Shown here: piece after piece, positions 8,482 to 17,720 of the stretch
Layout of the letters: each line of letters starts with the position of its first letter
Numbering within the stretch: position 1 is the stretch's first letter
Assembly: GCF_007676755.1 (NCBI RefSeq)
Contig: NZ_VEBK01000011.1
Coordinates: forward strand, 89,702-153,701
Direction of reading: 5' to 3'
Source: Bacillus sp. FJAT-22090
Lineage (GTDB): Bacteria > Bacillota > Bacilli > Bacillales_A > Planococcaceae
DNA: 64,000 nucleotides
Made by a program: the position numbers and the translations under genes
The notes under the pieces: generated by a model
What the model saw: the letters and a program-made list of their open reading frames with translations, nothing else
The model's database searches: none
What the model was told of the DNA's origin: nothing

Positions 8482-9414
8482 TCATTTCATATGAAGCTGT
8501 TTTAATACGACATCTGCCATCGCATCGATGAATTGAGGTTGATCGTTTGGCATTGCTGGGCGTACGTATGTCGCTCCGATATCTTCACATACTACTTTAC
8601 ACTCATAGTCATTATCGTAGAGAACTTCTAAGTGCTCTGCTACAAATCCAACTGGTGTATAGACGAATGTTGTATATCCTTTTTCTTCGTGTAATTCACG
8701 TGTTAAGTCTTGTACATCTGGCCCAATCCAAGGTTCTGGAGTTTGTCCAGCACTTTGCCAGCCGACTGCGTAATTTTTCACGCCAGCAGCTTTGGCGATT
8801 AGGTCTGCCGTCTCATTTAATTGGTCTGCATACGGATCGCCCATTGCAAGAATTTTTTCTGGAAGGGAGTGAGCAGAAACGATTAAGCATGCTTTTTCGC
8901 GTTGTTCTTCAGACATTGCAGCAAATGCCTCGCTTACTTTTTCATTCCAGTATTGAATGAATTTTGGCTCGTTATACCAGCTTTCAACAGAAGTAATTTT
9001 CAAATTACCAAGTTTTTCTGCTTCTTCTTGAATACGGCCATTATATGATTTTACAGAGAATGTTGAAAAATGAGGTGCCAATACGATAGAAACTGCTTCC
9101 GTAATGCCATCTTTGTGCATTTGTGCTACTGCATCCTCTAAGAAAGGCTCAATATGCTTTAATCCAATATACACTTTAAATTCTATCTCATCTTGAACTT
9201 CATTCAGACGCGCGCCAAGACCTTTTGCTTGGTTTTCTGTAATTTTAGCAAGGGGAGAAATTCCTCCGATTGCTTTGTAACGACCAGTTAAGTCCGCTAA
9301 TTGCTCATCGCTTGGTTTACGACCGTGACGAATATGTGTGTAGTATCGTTCGATGTCTGCTTCTTCGTAGGGAGTTCCATATGCCATTACTAATAATCCC
9401 ATTGTTTTTTTCAT
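8482..9414 (-). CDS. hemH: Coproporphyrin III ferrochelatase
   Basis: Inserts iron into coproporphyrin III (coproporphyrin-dependent heme pathway of Gram-positive bacteria, enzyme CpfC). The 310-residue monomeric cytosolic enzyme is near-colinear with B. subtilis HemH: AYGTPY with the iron-proximal Tyr (about 12), the metal-binding His in [11 protein letters not shown] and Glu in [13 protein letters not shown] chose the ATG at 9412-9414 because GAGGTGA lies 5 bases before it; an upstream in-frame GTG overlaps that site. It follows hemE with a 20-base gap, so the two form an operon. The usual third gene hemY/cgoX is not present downstream. Confidence 0.97.
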   Translation of the reverse strand: MKKTMGLLVMAYGTPYEEADIERYYTHIRHGRKPSDEQLADLTGRYKAIGGISPLAKITENQAKGLGARLNEVQDEIEFKVYIGLKHIEPFLEDAVAQMHKDGITEAVSIVLAPHFSTFSVKSYNGRIQEEAEKLGNLKITSVESWYNEPKFIQYWNEKVSEAFAAMSEEQREKACLIVSAHSLPEKILAMGDPYADQLNETADLIAKAAGVKNYAVGWQSAGQTPEPWIGPDVQDLTRELHEEKGYTTFVYTPVGFVAEHLEVLYDNDYECKVVCEDIGATYVRPAMPNDQPQFIDAMADVVLKQLHMK

Positions 9415-9434
9415 AATAGTCACCTCAAAAAAGT

Positions 9435-10490
9435 TTAGTTAGATTTTTTTGCTACAATAAGTTCTCTACTATAATCATGTACTAATGTTGTTAAACGTTT
9501 TAAAGTATCTGGATTAACTTCAGGGAATACTCCGTGTCCAATATTGAAAATATGTCCCGGTTGCGCTATTCCTTGCTCCACAATTAGTTTTGCGCGTTTT
9601 TCAATTTCCGCCCAATCACCTATTAAGAAAGAAGGGTCTAAATTTCCTTGAAGCGTTTTCGTAAGCCCTTTTGCACGTGCTTCTTCGATAGATAAACGCC
9701 AATCGAGACCAACTACATCAACAGGTAGATCATGCCACTCCATTGCTAGATGGCTTGCCCCTACACCAAATGTAATAAGGGGTACACCTAGTTCGCGAAG
9801 CTCCGTGAAAATACGCGTCATGACAGGTTTAATATAAATACGATAATCCGCTACGTTTAAAGCCCCAACCCATGAGTCGAAAATTTGAATTGCTTTCGCT
9901 CCTGCTTTTACTTGTGCTTTTATATAAACGACAATCATATCCGCAAGTTTGTCCATTAAAGCAAACCATGCCTGTGGTTCAGAAATCATAAATGCTTTCG
10001 TTTTGTTATAGCTCTTAGAAGGACCGCCTTCAATCATATAGCTCGCTAACGTAAATGGAGCACCAGCAAATCCAATTAACGGAACATTCAACTGTTCAGT
10101 TGTTAACAATTTAATCGTTTCTAATACAAAAGGTACGTCATCTTCTGGTGATAAATCACCAAGATTGGTCACATCTTGCACAGTACGAATTGGATTCGAA
10201 ATGACTGGACCAACACCAGCTTTTATTTTCACGTCTACACCGATTCCTGGAAGCGGAGTTACAATATCTTTATATAAAATTGCAGCGTCTACATTATAAT
10301 TTTCCACTGGTAAACGAGTTACATATGCACATAATTCAGGTTCATGTGTAATTTGTTCTAACGAGTACTTTTCTTTTATTTTTCTATATTCTGGCTGTGA
10401 TCTTCCCGCTTGCCTCATGTACCAAACTGGTGTGTGTTCCACTTGTTCTCCACGTGCCGCACGAAGCAGTGTATCATTAAAAGTAGTCAT
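9435..10490 (-). CDS. hemE: Uroporphyrinogen decarboxylase
   Basis: Decarboxylates the four acetate side chains of uroporphyrinogen III to give coproporphyrinogen III. The 351-residue protein has the substrate-binding signature [17 protein letters not shown] near residue 20, the conserved Asp in the [10 protein letters not shown] region, and the C-terminal GHGVFPEV segment with the conserved His. It is full length for the family. It starts the hemEH operon and is divergent from hmoB, so synthesis and degradation of heme are arranged head to head around a 204-bp control region. Confidence 0.97.
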   Translation of the reverse strand: MTTFNDTLLRAARGEQVEHTPVWYMRQAGRSQPEYRKIKEKYSLEQITHEPELCAYVTRLPVENYNVDAAILYKDIVTPLPGIGVDVKIKAGVGPVISNPIRTVQDVTNLGDLSPEDDVPFVLETIKLLTTEQLNVPLIGFAGAPFTLASYMIEGGPSKSYNKTKAFMISEPQAWFALMDKLADMIVVYIKAQVKAGAKAIQIFDSWVGALNVADYRIYIKPVMTRIFTELRELGVPLITFGVGASHLAMEWHDLPVDVVGLDWRLSIEEARAKGLTKTLQGNLDPSFLIGDWAEIEKRAKLIVEQGIAQPGHIFNIGHGVFPEVNPDTLKRLTTLVHDYSRELIVAKKSN

Positions 10491-10694
10491 TCAAAGTTCC
10501 TGCCTTTCTATTATCTACGATCGTTTTTCTCATATACGTATCCACTATAGTCGTTCCCTTTCCTATTGTATACGTATATAGTGTAATTGTCATAAATTTG
10601 TCCTGTTTTCACTATATTAAATACGAACAAAGGGTTTCTAAAGTTGTATTTTTGGGAAAAGTACTAGCAATAAACAAAATGAGGAGGTACTCGA
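10491..10694. promoter_or_regulatory. Divergent control region of hemE and hmoB
   Basis: This 204-bp region separates hemE (leftward) from hmoB (rightward). It contains two related blocks, ATACGTATCCACTATAG near 10535 and GTATACGTATATAGTG near 10567, in which ACGTAT is followed by an ACTATA/ATAGTG element. They could be a paired operator or an overlapping set of -10 boxes. No Fur-type palindrome is obvious. Confidence 0.35.
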
Positions 10695-11180
10695 ATGAAT
10701 TTATATATCACTTCAGGAACACCTGAATTTATGGAGTCCATAAAAAAGAAACATGATAAGGAAAAGTTATATGTGTTGCATGGTGTAGGAAACTCGGTTC
10801 TAATCCATGAAACTAGCGGAAAAACGGTGTTTCAAGCACCTAGAAAATATGAAATACTAGAAACTTCAGGTCAGTTTGCAGAAAAAGGTTACTTTGTCCT
10901 ACAACATGTTCCCGTATCAGAAGAAGGTAAACCAATTTTTGAATATGGATATACAAAACTGTCCCCTACTGTTGAACAAGAACCAGGATTTATCGCGCTC
11001 CGTGTACTGAAACCAATCAATTCAGATACATACATTATTTTAAGTGAATGGTCTGGACCTAACAGCTATGATGTATGGGCGAAATCCCATCCAATGAACT
11101 TTGACGAGATTGCTGACAAACAACACTTTTTCACCAGTGCTCCTTATGTTTCTACTTATTCATCCGTTCAAGAAGATTAA
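10695..11180 (+). CDS. hmoB: Heme-degrading monooxygenase HmoB
   Basis: A 161-residue antibiotic-biosynthesis-monooxygenase (ABM) fold protein matching B. subtilis HmoB (YhgC), which opens heme to release iron. The N-terminal 60 residues are a HmoB-specific extension and the ABM domain follows (about 65-155), with the conserved EWSGPNSYDVWAKSHP segment near the heme pocket. The ATG follows GAGGAGGT by 6 bases. It is divergent from hemE, as in B. subtilis, and has its own strong terminator (11206-11227). Confidence 0.92.
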   Translation: MNLYITSGTPEFMESIKKKHDKEKLYVLHGVGNSVLIHETSGKTVFQAPRKYEILETSGQFAEKGYFVLQHVPVSEEGKPIFEYGYTKLSPTVEQEPGFIALRVLKPINSDTYIILSEWSGPNSYDVWAKSHPMNFDEIADKQHFFTSAPYVSTYSSVQED

Positions 11181-11205
11181 ATTAATTATGTATGTGTTTT
11201 CGTTT

Positions 11206-11227
11206 GCACCGCAATTGCGGTGCTTTT
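11206..11227 (+). terminator. Rho-independent terminator of hmoB
   Basis: A perfect stem GCACCGCAATTGCGGTGC is followed by TTTTTAT. Confidence 0.85.
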
Positions 11228-11233
11228 TATATG

Positions 11234-11267
11234 TTAAAAATAAACAGCTCAGTTCCATGAACTGAGC
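11234..11267 (-). terminator. Terminator of the DHFR-family gene
   Basis: On the minus strand GCTCAGTT and AACTGAGC form a stem with a short loop, followed by TGTTTATTTTTAAC. Confidence 0.75.
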
Positions 11268-11288
11268 CTCTTAGTCGAAAAGATATTA

Positions 11289-11819
11289 TTACTTTTTAAT
11301 ACTATAATGTAATTCTACAAATTGATTGAATACCCTCGTGCCTTTTAAATGTAAATCTAACTGATAATCTCCCTCTTTAAATAATGGAATTCCTTTTCCT
11401 ATTATTGTCGGAGCAACTGTTACAATAATTTCATCTACTAATTTTTCTTTTATAAAGGATTGCAGCAATTCTCCTCCACCAACGATCCAAATGTCTTTTC
11501 CTTCTTGATTTTTCAAGTTATTCGTTATGCTGACTATATTTCCATTAATAAATTTGACGTCTTCCGTGTGCTCAATAGTAGACCTTGTAAAAACAAAGCA
11601 TTCTTTATTTTTATATGGAAATTCTCCCGTTTCGTGTTTCATGATCCAATCATACGTTTTTTTGCCCATTAGCACCGTATCAATCGTATTATAAAACTGT
11701 GAATATCCATTATCGCCTTCACCTTCCACATTAAATAACCATTCTAATGATTCATCTTTCGTGGCAATGTATCCGTCTAAACTTGTAGCAATGAATAGTA
11801 CCAAATTGCGTTTTTTCAT
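11289..11819 (-). CDS. Dihydrofolate reductase family protein (YyaP-like)
   Basis: A 176-residue RibD C-terminal/DHFR-like NADPH-binding protein: SLDGYIA near the N-terminus, VLMGKKTYDW, and IWIVGGGELLQSFI with the GGGEL dinucleotide loop. Related Bacillus proteins (YyaP, YwjB) have no proven substrate, and it is not FolA, which lacks the SLDGYIA start. The ATG is preceded by AGGAGAG. It stands alone between hmoB and a decayed gene. Confidence 0.85.
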   Translation of the reverse strand: MKKRNLVLFIATSLDGYIATKDESLEWLFNVEGEGDNGYSQFYNTIDTVLMGKKTYDWIMKHETGEFPYKNKECFVFTRSTIEHTEDVKFINGNIVSITNNLKNQEGKDIWIVGGGELLQSFIKEKLVDEIIVTVAPTIIGKGIPLFKEGDYQLDLHLKGTRVFNQFVELHYSIKK

Positions 11820-11923
11820 TTAGCTCTCCTTTACAACGAAATAGAATATACGTCCCTATGCAATCTAACATATCTCAACTTAACTTATCACATACAAAAA
11901 AATGAGCCCTTGTTGTCTTCTGA

Positions 11924-12393
11924 TTATAAGTTAAAGTACTTTAAAAACGCCTTAATCTTCAATTCATTCGGTATGTCCTTCCTCGTAGATTGGATTAAAT
12001 CGAAGTTGGAATTATTTTCGATTTCTATTCTCAATGCTTTTTTCAAGGGATATGCCATTCTGAACTTACAATACGTCCCACGGCCTGGTGAACCTTTTAA
12101 TAATTCATTAGAGTAGTAGAGAATATGTTGATACATAATAGGAAAACTTCTCTTAATGGTGTCACCATTCTCTAAAAAAGAGTGAAGATACATTTCTAGT
12201 TCTGGTTGTTTGTTGTAAATAGAAAAATTATATCCTGTTTCTTAGCAACCGAATATCGTTGTGCATCTATTTTTGGATGATTAAAATATTCATAATAAGG
12301 TAACTTTACAAATTCATAAACCTTCCAAATACTAATCACTTCGAAAAACCTTTAATTTCTTTCTGATGATATCAATCGTTTGTTGATCCACTT
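11924..12393 (-). pseudogene. Decayed gene of unknown function (at least two frameshifts)
   Basis: Three minus-strand segments in different frames read as one protein: VDQQTIDIIRKKLKVF (from about 12393), then ISIWKVYEFVKLPYYEYF and KIDAQRYSVAKKQD (to about 12240), then YNKQPELEMYLHSFLENG through KAFLKYFNL and a TAA at 11924. Frame changes lie near 12335 and 12235. Only the last 89 codons begin with an ATG, and it has no ribosome binding site. I do not recognise the family. It lies directly downstream of a VWA gene, so it may once have been its partner. Confidence 0.6.
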
Positions 12394-12419
12394 ACTTCTG
12401 CTTCAATAGACCACCCAAC

Positions 12420-13085
12420 TTATTTTAATACCCTCTTTTCTCTTGCTTCCTTTAGCCACATCGGAAATTCATTGAGCAATTGGTTATATAAGTCTTCGTC
12501 GGACACCTTATCTATTTCAGGGATGTGAAAGAAATTGGCATTGTCAATAAAACGTCCTTCCATTACATCTAACCTTTTTAATACATCAAAATTCGAATTC
12601 CCAACTCCTACGAACTGCCAAAAAATCGGTTTATCCGATGAATGCACTATCGGTTTCTTGATGCCTGGCTTACACCCTCCATCATTGATAAATACAAGAA
12701 ATACTGGATCGTTACTTGAATCTTCTCGGATATATTTCTGAATGACGTCCTCCATTACTCTCGGCTCATCGTTCCTGCCAAATTTATGAACTGATTCATT
12801 GTTTAAGATATATTGTTCAACATAGCCCTCAAAGTTTTTTTCTGTTGCTTCTGGAAGACGTGAAAATTCATTGTCATACACCCAAACGTCTAACGCCCCA
12901 TCATCATCAAACTGACTTGCTACTGCCAAAACCCGTTCTACGACTTTTTGCACTTCCCCACTTTTGTATAAGCTTCTCATTGAACCTGAAATATCTAAAA
13001 CCAAGCCAACTCTCGACTTCTCATTCGTTAACCTCTTCTTCTCTAAAATAATGCCTACTTTCTCTTTTCTTAGTGATATGGACAA
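12420..13085 (-). CDS. TerF-like von Willebrand A domain protein
   Basis: A 221-residue cytosolic VWA protein. A short N-terminal segment (MSISLRKEK) resembles the start of TerD-family proteins, followed by a VWA domain with MIDAS residues D-x-S-x-S in LVLDISGSM (about 30-38) and a later FINDGGCKPG loop. This matches the VWA part of tellurite-resistance-associated TerF proteins, which bind metal ions in stress-response complexes. No terminator separates it from the decayed gene. Another Ter-type gene is found 46 kb away (58518-59144). Exact function unknown. Confidence 0.75.
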   Translation of the reverse strand: MSISLRKEKVGIILEKKRLTNEKSRVGLVLDISGSMRSLYKSGEVQKVVERVLAVASQFDDDGALDVWVYDNEFSRLPEATEKNFEGYVEQYILNNESVHKFGRNDEPRVMEDVIQKYIREDSSNDPVFLVFINDGGCKPGIKKPIVHSSDKPIFWQFVGVGNSNFDVLKRLDVMEGRFIDNANFFHIPEIDKVSDEDLYNQLLNEFPMWLKEAREKRVLK

Positions 13086-13294
13086 TATAATCTCCCCTTT
13101 ATTAATTTCTGAATATTATAACTCTTATATTATTTTTAGTTTATCATATTGTGACACTACTGAACATTACTCGGGGATCAATATAACATATTAAATTTAT
13201 GTAAATATAGCTATCTAAGTCCGTTATCGTGGTAACATATTAGTTTAGCGAAGGCTCTTGTTTTTATATGGTATTAGAAGGAAAGGAGATTATC

Positions 13295-14482
13295 TTGAAA
13301 ACAAATAAAACTGACATTAGGGCATTGGTTGAAATCCTCCTCGTTTCTACAAAGCTTGGCTTTACCTCATTTGGTGGTCCAGTTGCTCATTTAGGCTACT
13401 TTCACAATGAGTATATTCGTAGGCGAAAATGGATGGACGAAAAAAGCTATGCGGATTTAGTCGCACTCTGCCAATTTCTCCCTGGACCGGCAAGCAGTCA
13501 AGTTGGAATAGGAATTGGGGTTATGCGAGCAGGGGTACTTGGAGGAATTGTCTCGTTTATCGGTTTTACACTTCCTTCTGTTATTGTGCTTATCCTTTTT
13601 GCACTAATGCTCCAAGGAATAGATGCAACTAATGCCGGATGGATACATGGACTGAAAATAGTGGCTGTGGCAGTTGTTGCACATGCCATTATGGGCATGG
13701 CACAAAAACTGACCCCTGATTTAAAAAGAAAGGCAATAGCTTTGTTTGCTTTAATAGGCACGCTTGTGTGGCAAACAGCATTCACACAGGTTAGTATCAT
13801 TATAGTTTCTGCAATTCTTGGCTTCATTCTTTATAATCAACATACAGAAAAAGAGAAAACAAACATATATTTTCCAATTTCCCGGAGTTTTGCGGTACTA
13901 TGTTTATCCCTATTTTTTGGATTACTTATTATTCTACCCATCTTAAGAGATATGACCTCTATAGGCTGGATTGCCATGTTTGACAGCTTTTATCGTTCAG
14001 GTTCGTTAGTTTTTGGCGGTGGTCATGTCGTTTTACCTTTACTGGAACGTGAATTTGTACCAACTGGCTGGTTAAGCGAAGAAGCTTTCTTGGCAGGTTA
14101 CGGTGCTACACAAGCTGTACCTGGCCCGTTATTTACGTTTGCCGCTTATCTGGGAGCAGTGATGAATGGATGGCAAGGAGGGTTATTGGCAAGTGTAGCG
14201 ATTTTCTTGCCTGCGTTTCTGCTTATTTTGGGGACATTACCCTTTTGGAATAGCTTACGTCAAAATCCAAAGATTCAAGGAGCGTTAATGGGAGTGAATG
14301 CAGCAGTAATTGGAATATTGATTTCCTCCTTTTACAATCCGATTTGGACTAGTTCTATTCTTGCCCCCATCGACTTTGCATTTGCTGCAATACTTTTTAG
14401 TATGTTGGTATATTGGAAACTTCCCCCTTGGATTGTTGTATTAACTGGTGCAATTGGTGGATCATTAATAACTATAATCTAA
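13295..14482 (+). CDS. chrA: Chromate transporter ChrA family, two-domain form
   Basis: A 395-residue inner-membrane protein made of two tandem CHR domains (about 15-190 and 205-395). Hallmarks are FTSFGGPVAHLGYFHNEYI, LCQFLPGPASSQVGIGIG, and in the second half VFGGGHVVLPLLEREFV and GATQAVPGPLFTFAAYLGA. Family members export chromate, probably by proton antiport; the substrate is inferred. I chose TTG at 13295-13297 because AAAGGAGA stands 5 bases before it; an in-frame ATG at 13268 lacks such a site. Confidence 0.85.
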   Translation: MKTNKTDIRALVEILLVSTKLGFTSFGGPVAHLGYFHNEYIRRRKWMDEKSYADLVALCQFLPGPASSQVGIGIGVMRAGVLGGIVSFIGFTLPSVIVLILFALMLQGIDATNAGWIHGLKIVAVAVVAHAIMGMAQKLTPDLKRKAIALFALIGTLVWQTAFTQVSIIIVSAILGFILYNQHTEKEKTNIYFPISRSFAVLCLSLFFGLLIILPILRDMTSIGWIAMFDSFYRSGSLVFGGGHVVLPLLEREFVPTGWLSEEAFLAGYGATQAVPGPLFTFAAYLGAVMNGWQGGLLASVAIFLPAFLLILGTLPFWNSLRQNPKIQGALMGVNAAVIGILISSFYNPIWTSSILAPIDFAFAAILFSMLVYWKLPPWIVVLTGAIGGSLITII

Positions 14483-14493
14483 TAAGTTCTCTT

Positions 14494-14820
14494 TTTTGTT
14501 ATAATAAGAAAAAGATGAATAGATGCTAAAGTTAATGACTAAAAAAGTTGACTGAAAAGTTAGATAACATATTTGAAGATATGATCGCAATCCGTCGTTA
14601 TTTACATATGCATCCTGAAATATCATTTAAAGAAACAAAAACGGCTCAATATATTCAAAACTTTTATATAAATTTAGTAATACCTTTTCAAGCGAATGTT
14701 GTTGGGAATGGTGTGGTTGCCAGTGTAAAAGGTGCATTGCCTGGAAAAACTGTTGCATTGCGTGCCAATTTTGATGCACTTCCTATACAAGATGAGAAAA
14801 CCATCCAAATTGCTAACTAA
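14494..14820 (+). pseudogene. Truncated duplicate of the M20 amidohydrolase gene (5' fragment)
   Basis: The segment 14572-14805 is almost identical to 18779-19013, the 5' part of the intact amidohydrolase gene, and includes an upstream TATAAT-containing stretch. The fragment encodes KLDNIFEDMIAIRRYLHMHP to ALPIQDEK, about 80 residues, then stops after a few unrelated codons. Several substitutions change conserved residues (for example the metal-region Asp in RADFDA is Asn here). The original ATG/ribosome binding site is lost. It is the left end of a broken copy of the yhaA-ecsB region. Confidence 0.85.
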
Positions 14821-14869
14821 AATAGCCAATTACTCAAAGCTGACTGTAAAGTAATTCAATTTTATAAAT

Positions 14870-14971
14870 TTGGTTGCTCTCGAGGATGAATTGGTTGCTT
14901 TCCGGGATAATCTAGTTGCTCTCGTCGTCGAACTGGTTGCTCTCCATAACAATTCTGTTGCGCTAAGCCAT
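14870..14971 (+). repeat. 21-nt-period repeat tract, family B (TTGGTTGC), copy 1
   Basis: Cores TTGGTTGCTCT, TTGGTTGCTTT, CTAGTTGCTCT, CTGGTTGCTCT and TCTGTTGCGCT begin at 14870, 14891, 14912, 14933 and 14954, exactly 21 bases apart. The array ends in CGCTAAGCCATTT. It lies inside the broken duplicate block and is the counterpart of the five-core array at 20188, which ends in the same tail. Confidence 0.9.
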
Positions 14972-15042
14972 TTTTTGGATACGATTAAGGGAAAAGCATT
15001 AGCCGAAGACTCGCTAGCTGTGTGAGGAGGCCAAGGAAATAA

Positions 15043-15075
15043 CAAAAAGGCTGTCGGCATATCGACTGCCTTTCT
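15043..15075. terminator. Duplicated yhaA/ecsB terminator, copy 1
   Basis: AAAAAGGC-GTCG...CGAC-GCCTTTCTTT, matching 20556-20588. One substitution (ACAGCC to ACTGCC) disturbs the stem compared with the other copy. Confidence 0.7.
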
Positions 15076-15283
15076 TTAATTCTTACCCATTCGAAGTGTC
15101 AGTTCAGACACAATGTATACAGCAACTGGAATTAGCATTGTGAGCAGTGTATATTCCCCTTGAACTAAAACTACTATAAGCACAAACACTGCTTGTACAA
15201 ATTGGATGAGACGCATTAATTTATGAACCGCTCGTTTTCTCGTATCCCGGTCAATCGGAAATAGCTGCTCCAACCGGTCCAAC
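15076..15283 (-). pseudogene. Truncated duplicate of ecsB (3' fragment)
   Basis: The last about 65 codons of ecsB (FPIDRDTRKRAVHKLMRLIQFVQ onward to LTLRMGKN and stop) are present and about 94% identical at DNA level to 20586-20795. Similarity ends near 15280, so the first 330 residues of the permease are missing. A chance ATG allows a 73-codon frame but no ribosome binding site supports it. It is the right end of the broken duplicate block that begins with the amidohydrolase fragment. Confidence 0.85.
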
Positions 15284-15316
15284 ATGCAAAATTCCATTCA
15301 ATTTAATTCGCTAATT

Positions 15317-15934
15317 TCATTTTATTAATCTTTTTTCCATCAGTTCTGCCATTTGCTTCGAATTTGGATTTCCCTCATTTTGTAGATTATCAACTATATT
15401 CATATAATCCGTTTCATTTCGGTTCTGACTTAATTTATATGCAGCTTGAATTTCACTCACCTTAATCTTAAATCCAACTATACCTTTAAGTTCACTTTCT
15501 AATAGATGGGAAGAAAGAGTTTCCCATAATACTGGATTTTCACGATGCTGTTCATACTTTTGCAACGTCATTGTAAGCTCTTGTTTCAGCTCTTCTTCAG
15601 TCAAAATGCTAGCAATACCATACATATGTACAGCTTGATAATTCCATGTTGGAACATTTTCATGACCGTACCAAGAAGATGAAATGTACGCATGTGGACC
15701 TTGAAACATAGCGAGTACATGCTCATTTGTTTCGAATGTTCTCCACTGTGGGTTTCCATAAGCCATATGCCCAGTTATATAGTAATCCTCGTCTTTTTTT
15801 CTTAATTCTAAAGGTAAGTGAGTAGCGATTGGTTTACCTTTTTTCGTCGTCACAATCGTTCCAAATGAGTTCTGTTTAACAAATTCACTAATTTCATTTG
15901 CATCTGTGATTTTAAAATATTTTGGAATATACAT
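15317..15934 (-). CDS. paiB: FMN-binding negative transcriptional regulator PaiB
   Basis: A 205-residue protein of the PaiB family (FMN-binding split barrel). Typical segments are MYIPKYFKITD at the start, HLPLELRKKDEDYYITGHMAYGNPQW, HAYISSSWYGHENVPTWNYQAVHMYG and GIVGFKIKVSEIQAAYKLSQNR. In B. subtilis PaiA and PaiB together repress sporulation and degradative enzyme genes. It is third in a marR-paiA-paiB operon, with a 23-base gap after paiA. The start has AAGGCGGG upstream. Confidence 0.93.
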   Translation of the reverse strand: MYIPKYFKITDANEISEFVKQNSFGTIVTTKKGKPIATHLPLELRKKDEDYYITGHMAYGNPQWRTFETNEHVLAMFQGPHAYISSSWYGHENVPTWNYQAVHMYGIASILTEEELKQELTMTLQKYEQHRENPVLWETLSSHLLESELKGIVGFKIKVSEIQAAYKLSQNRNETDYMNIVDNLQNEGNPNSKQMAELMEKRLIK

Positions 15935-15957
15935 AGTAACCCGCCTTTTTAATAAAA

Positions 15958-16476
<519 letters not shown>

Positions 16477-16490
16477 TTATATATCTCCTT

Positions 16491-16949
16491 TTATAATCGA
16501 TAATTTCTTTTGTTTCCCTTTTTTACGAATTCCCAGTCTTTTTCTATATTACCTCTTACTTTTTGGAGTAGATTGAAAATGGTTTCTACTTCTCTTTCGG
16601 TAAATCCCTCTAATGCGACGATATTGGAATAATCATTTTCTCTTTTTATAAAAGGATAAACGTTTTTCCCTTTCTCTGTTGGAAATAGTTTTTTAATTTT
16701 TTTATTATGCGTATCTTCCTTTTTTTCAATAAACCCATTCATTTCAAGCTTTTTTATAGAACGAGAAGCTGTTGTTCGATCTACTTTTATCATCTCAGCT
16801 AACTTTTCTTGAATTATTCCTGGGCATTCACAAATTCGCACAAGATACAAATACTGCCCTTTTGTAAGGTCAAATTCTTTAAACTCTATATTACTTATAG
16901 AATCTAATGCCCTTGCTATCATGCCAATTTCACGAAGAATTTCTTTCAT
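16491..16949 (-). CDS. MarR family transcriptional regulator
   Basis: A 152-residue winged-helix dimeric regulator: dimer helix at the N-terminus, recognition helix in EMIKVDRTTASRSIKKLEMNGFI, and the beta-wing EKKEDTHNKKIKKLFPTEKGK. It is the first gene of a marR-paiA-paiB operon. Two near-identical 20-bp dyads lie in the promoter region (16973-16992 and 17018-17037), so it probably represses its own operon. B. subtilis paiAB has no such regulator gene next to it, so the control here may differ. Confidence 0.9.
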   Translation of the reverse strand: MKEILREIGMIARALDSISNIEFKEFDLTKGQYLYLVRICECPGIIQEKLAEMIKVDRTTASRSIKKLEMNGFIEKKEDTHNKKIKKLFPTEKGKNVYPFIKRENDYSNIVALEGFTEREVETIFNLLQKVRGNIEKDWEFVKKGNKRNYRL

Positions 16950-16972
16950 TATTTACTCCTTAGTTTTGATTT

Positions 16973-16992
16973 TTTATTGTAAATGCAACAAA
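16973..16992. promoter_or_regulatory. Candidate MarR operator O1
   Basis: TTTATTG-TAAATG-CAACAAA, 7-base arms with one mismatch around a 6-base centre, 24 bases before the marR ATG. Confidence 0.6.
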
Positions 16993-17017
16993 AAGTACAT
17001 ATTAAATTTAACATAAA

Positions 17018-17037
17018 TTTGTTGTATTTGCAACAAA
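17018..17037. promoter_or_regulatory. Candidate MarR operator O2
   Basis: TTTGTTG-TATTTG-CAACAAA, perfect 7-base arms with a 6-base centre. Its centre is 45 bp from that of O1, and the arms are the same sequence. Confidence 0.65.
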
Positions 17038-17104
17038 AATAAAATGTGTTAAAAGAACCACAATCCAGTGATTTTTCACAAAATCAGCTGGATATTGTCT
17101 ATTT

Positions 17105-17686
17105 CTACACGTCAAATGCCAAACTATTAATCTTCCACTCATTGTTATACATTTTAAAGGTTAAATACAGGAATGTTGGAGGACTTTCAGGCTCCCCGTT
17201 TGAATCTAGATAAAATTCCCTTATAGCTATATTAAATGTCTCCGTTTCACCGTCATACTCATAACCTTGGATTACCCAATCAACGAACTTGCGCTTGGCT
17301 TCCTTATTAAACAAATTCCATTCATACCCGTCAGAGTTGTTCATACTTGCGTTTAATTTGCCTTCTTTTTCTATAAGAACGATGTCTTCTGAGATTAGTT
17401 GGTGGAGTTTATCCTTATCTCCTATTGTATGAGCTTCAACAAACTCCCTAGAAATGTTACTTACAAATACGAAATGTTCTTTTTCCATATTAAAATCCTC
17501 AATCTGTACATTCAATTGCTCTATATGTTGATTTAACTCATCAACCTTTTGCTCTTTTTCTTTTAGTTGATCAACAAGTTTTAGATTCTTTTCTTCAAGC
17601 TGTACTTCATACCCATTAAACGATTCATCTTCCGAACAAGCAGCTAAAAGTACACATCCGCCGATGAATAGCAATAATTTCTTCAC
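17105..17686 (-). CDS. Lipoprotein with coiled coil, unknown function
   Basis: A 193-residue predicted lipoprotein: lipobox LAAC (Cys 17), a coiled coil at about 25-70 (VDQLKEKEQKVDELNQHIEQL), then a globular part of about 110 residues that resembles the NTF2-like/DUF4440 shape (EFVEAHTIGDKDKLHQLISEDI... and FLYLTFKMYNNEWKINSLAF). No catalytic motif is seen. It follows another coiled-coil lipoprotein gene by 34 bases, so they probably form a pair. Function not recognised. Confidence 0.75.
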   Translation of the reverse strand: MKKLLLFIGGCVLLAACSEDESFNGYEVQLEEKNLKLVDQLKEKEQKVDELNQHIEQLNVQIEDFNMEKEHFVFVSNISREFVEAHTIGDKDKLHQLISEDIVLIEKEGKLNASMNNSDGYEWNLFNKEAKRKFVDWVIQGYEYDGETETFNIAIREFYLDSNGEPESPPTFLYLTFKMYNNEWKINSLAFDV

Positions 17687-17720
17687 TTACATTCCCCCAC
17701 TTCCTAATATGATGAAATAT

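Noticed and set aside
10520..10590. Fur box before hemE/hmoB
   Set aside because: No match to GATAATGATTATCATTATC-type sequence could be found; only ACGTAT blocks are present.
13498..13827. 109-codon minus-strand frame inside chrA
   Set aside because: It is the shadow of a GC-rich membrane-protein gene, without start signals.
14548..14820. Independent 90-residue peptidase-like protein
   Set aside because: It is a truncated copy of the amidohydrolase 5' end without metal-binding residues and without its original start.
15076..15297. Independent 73-residue membrane protein
   Set aside because: The sequence is the C-terminus of EcsB from a broken duplicate, starts at a chance ATG and lacks a ribosome binding site.
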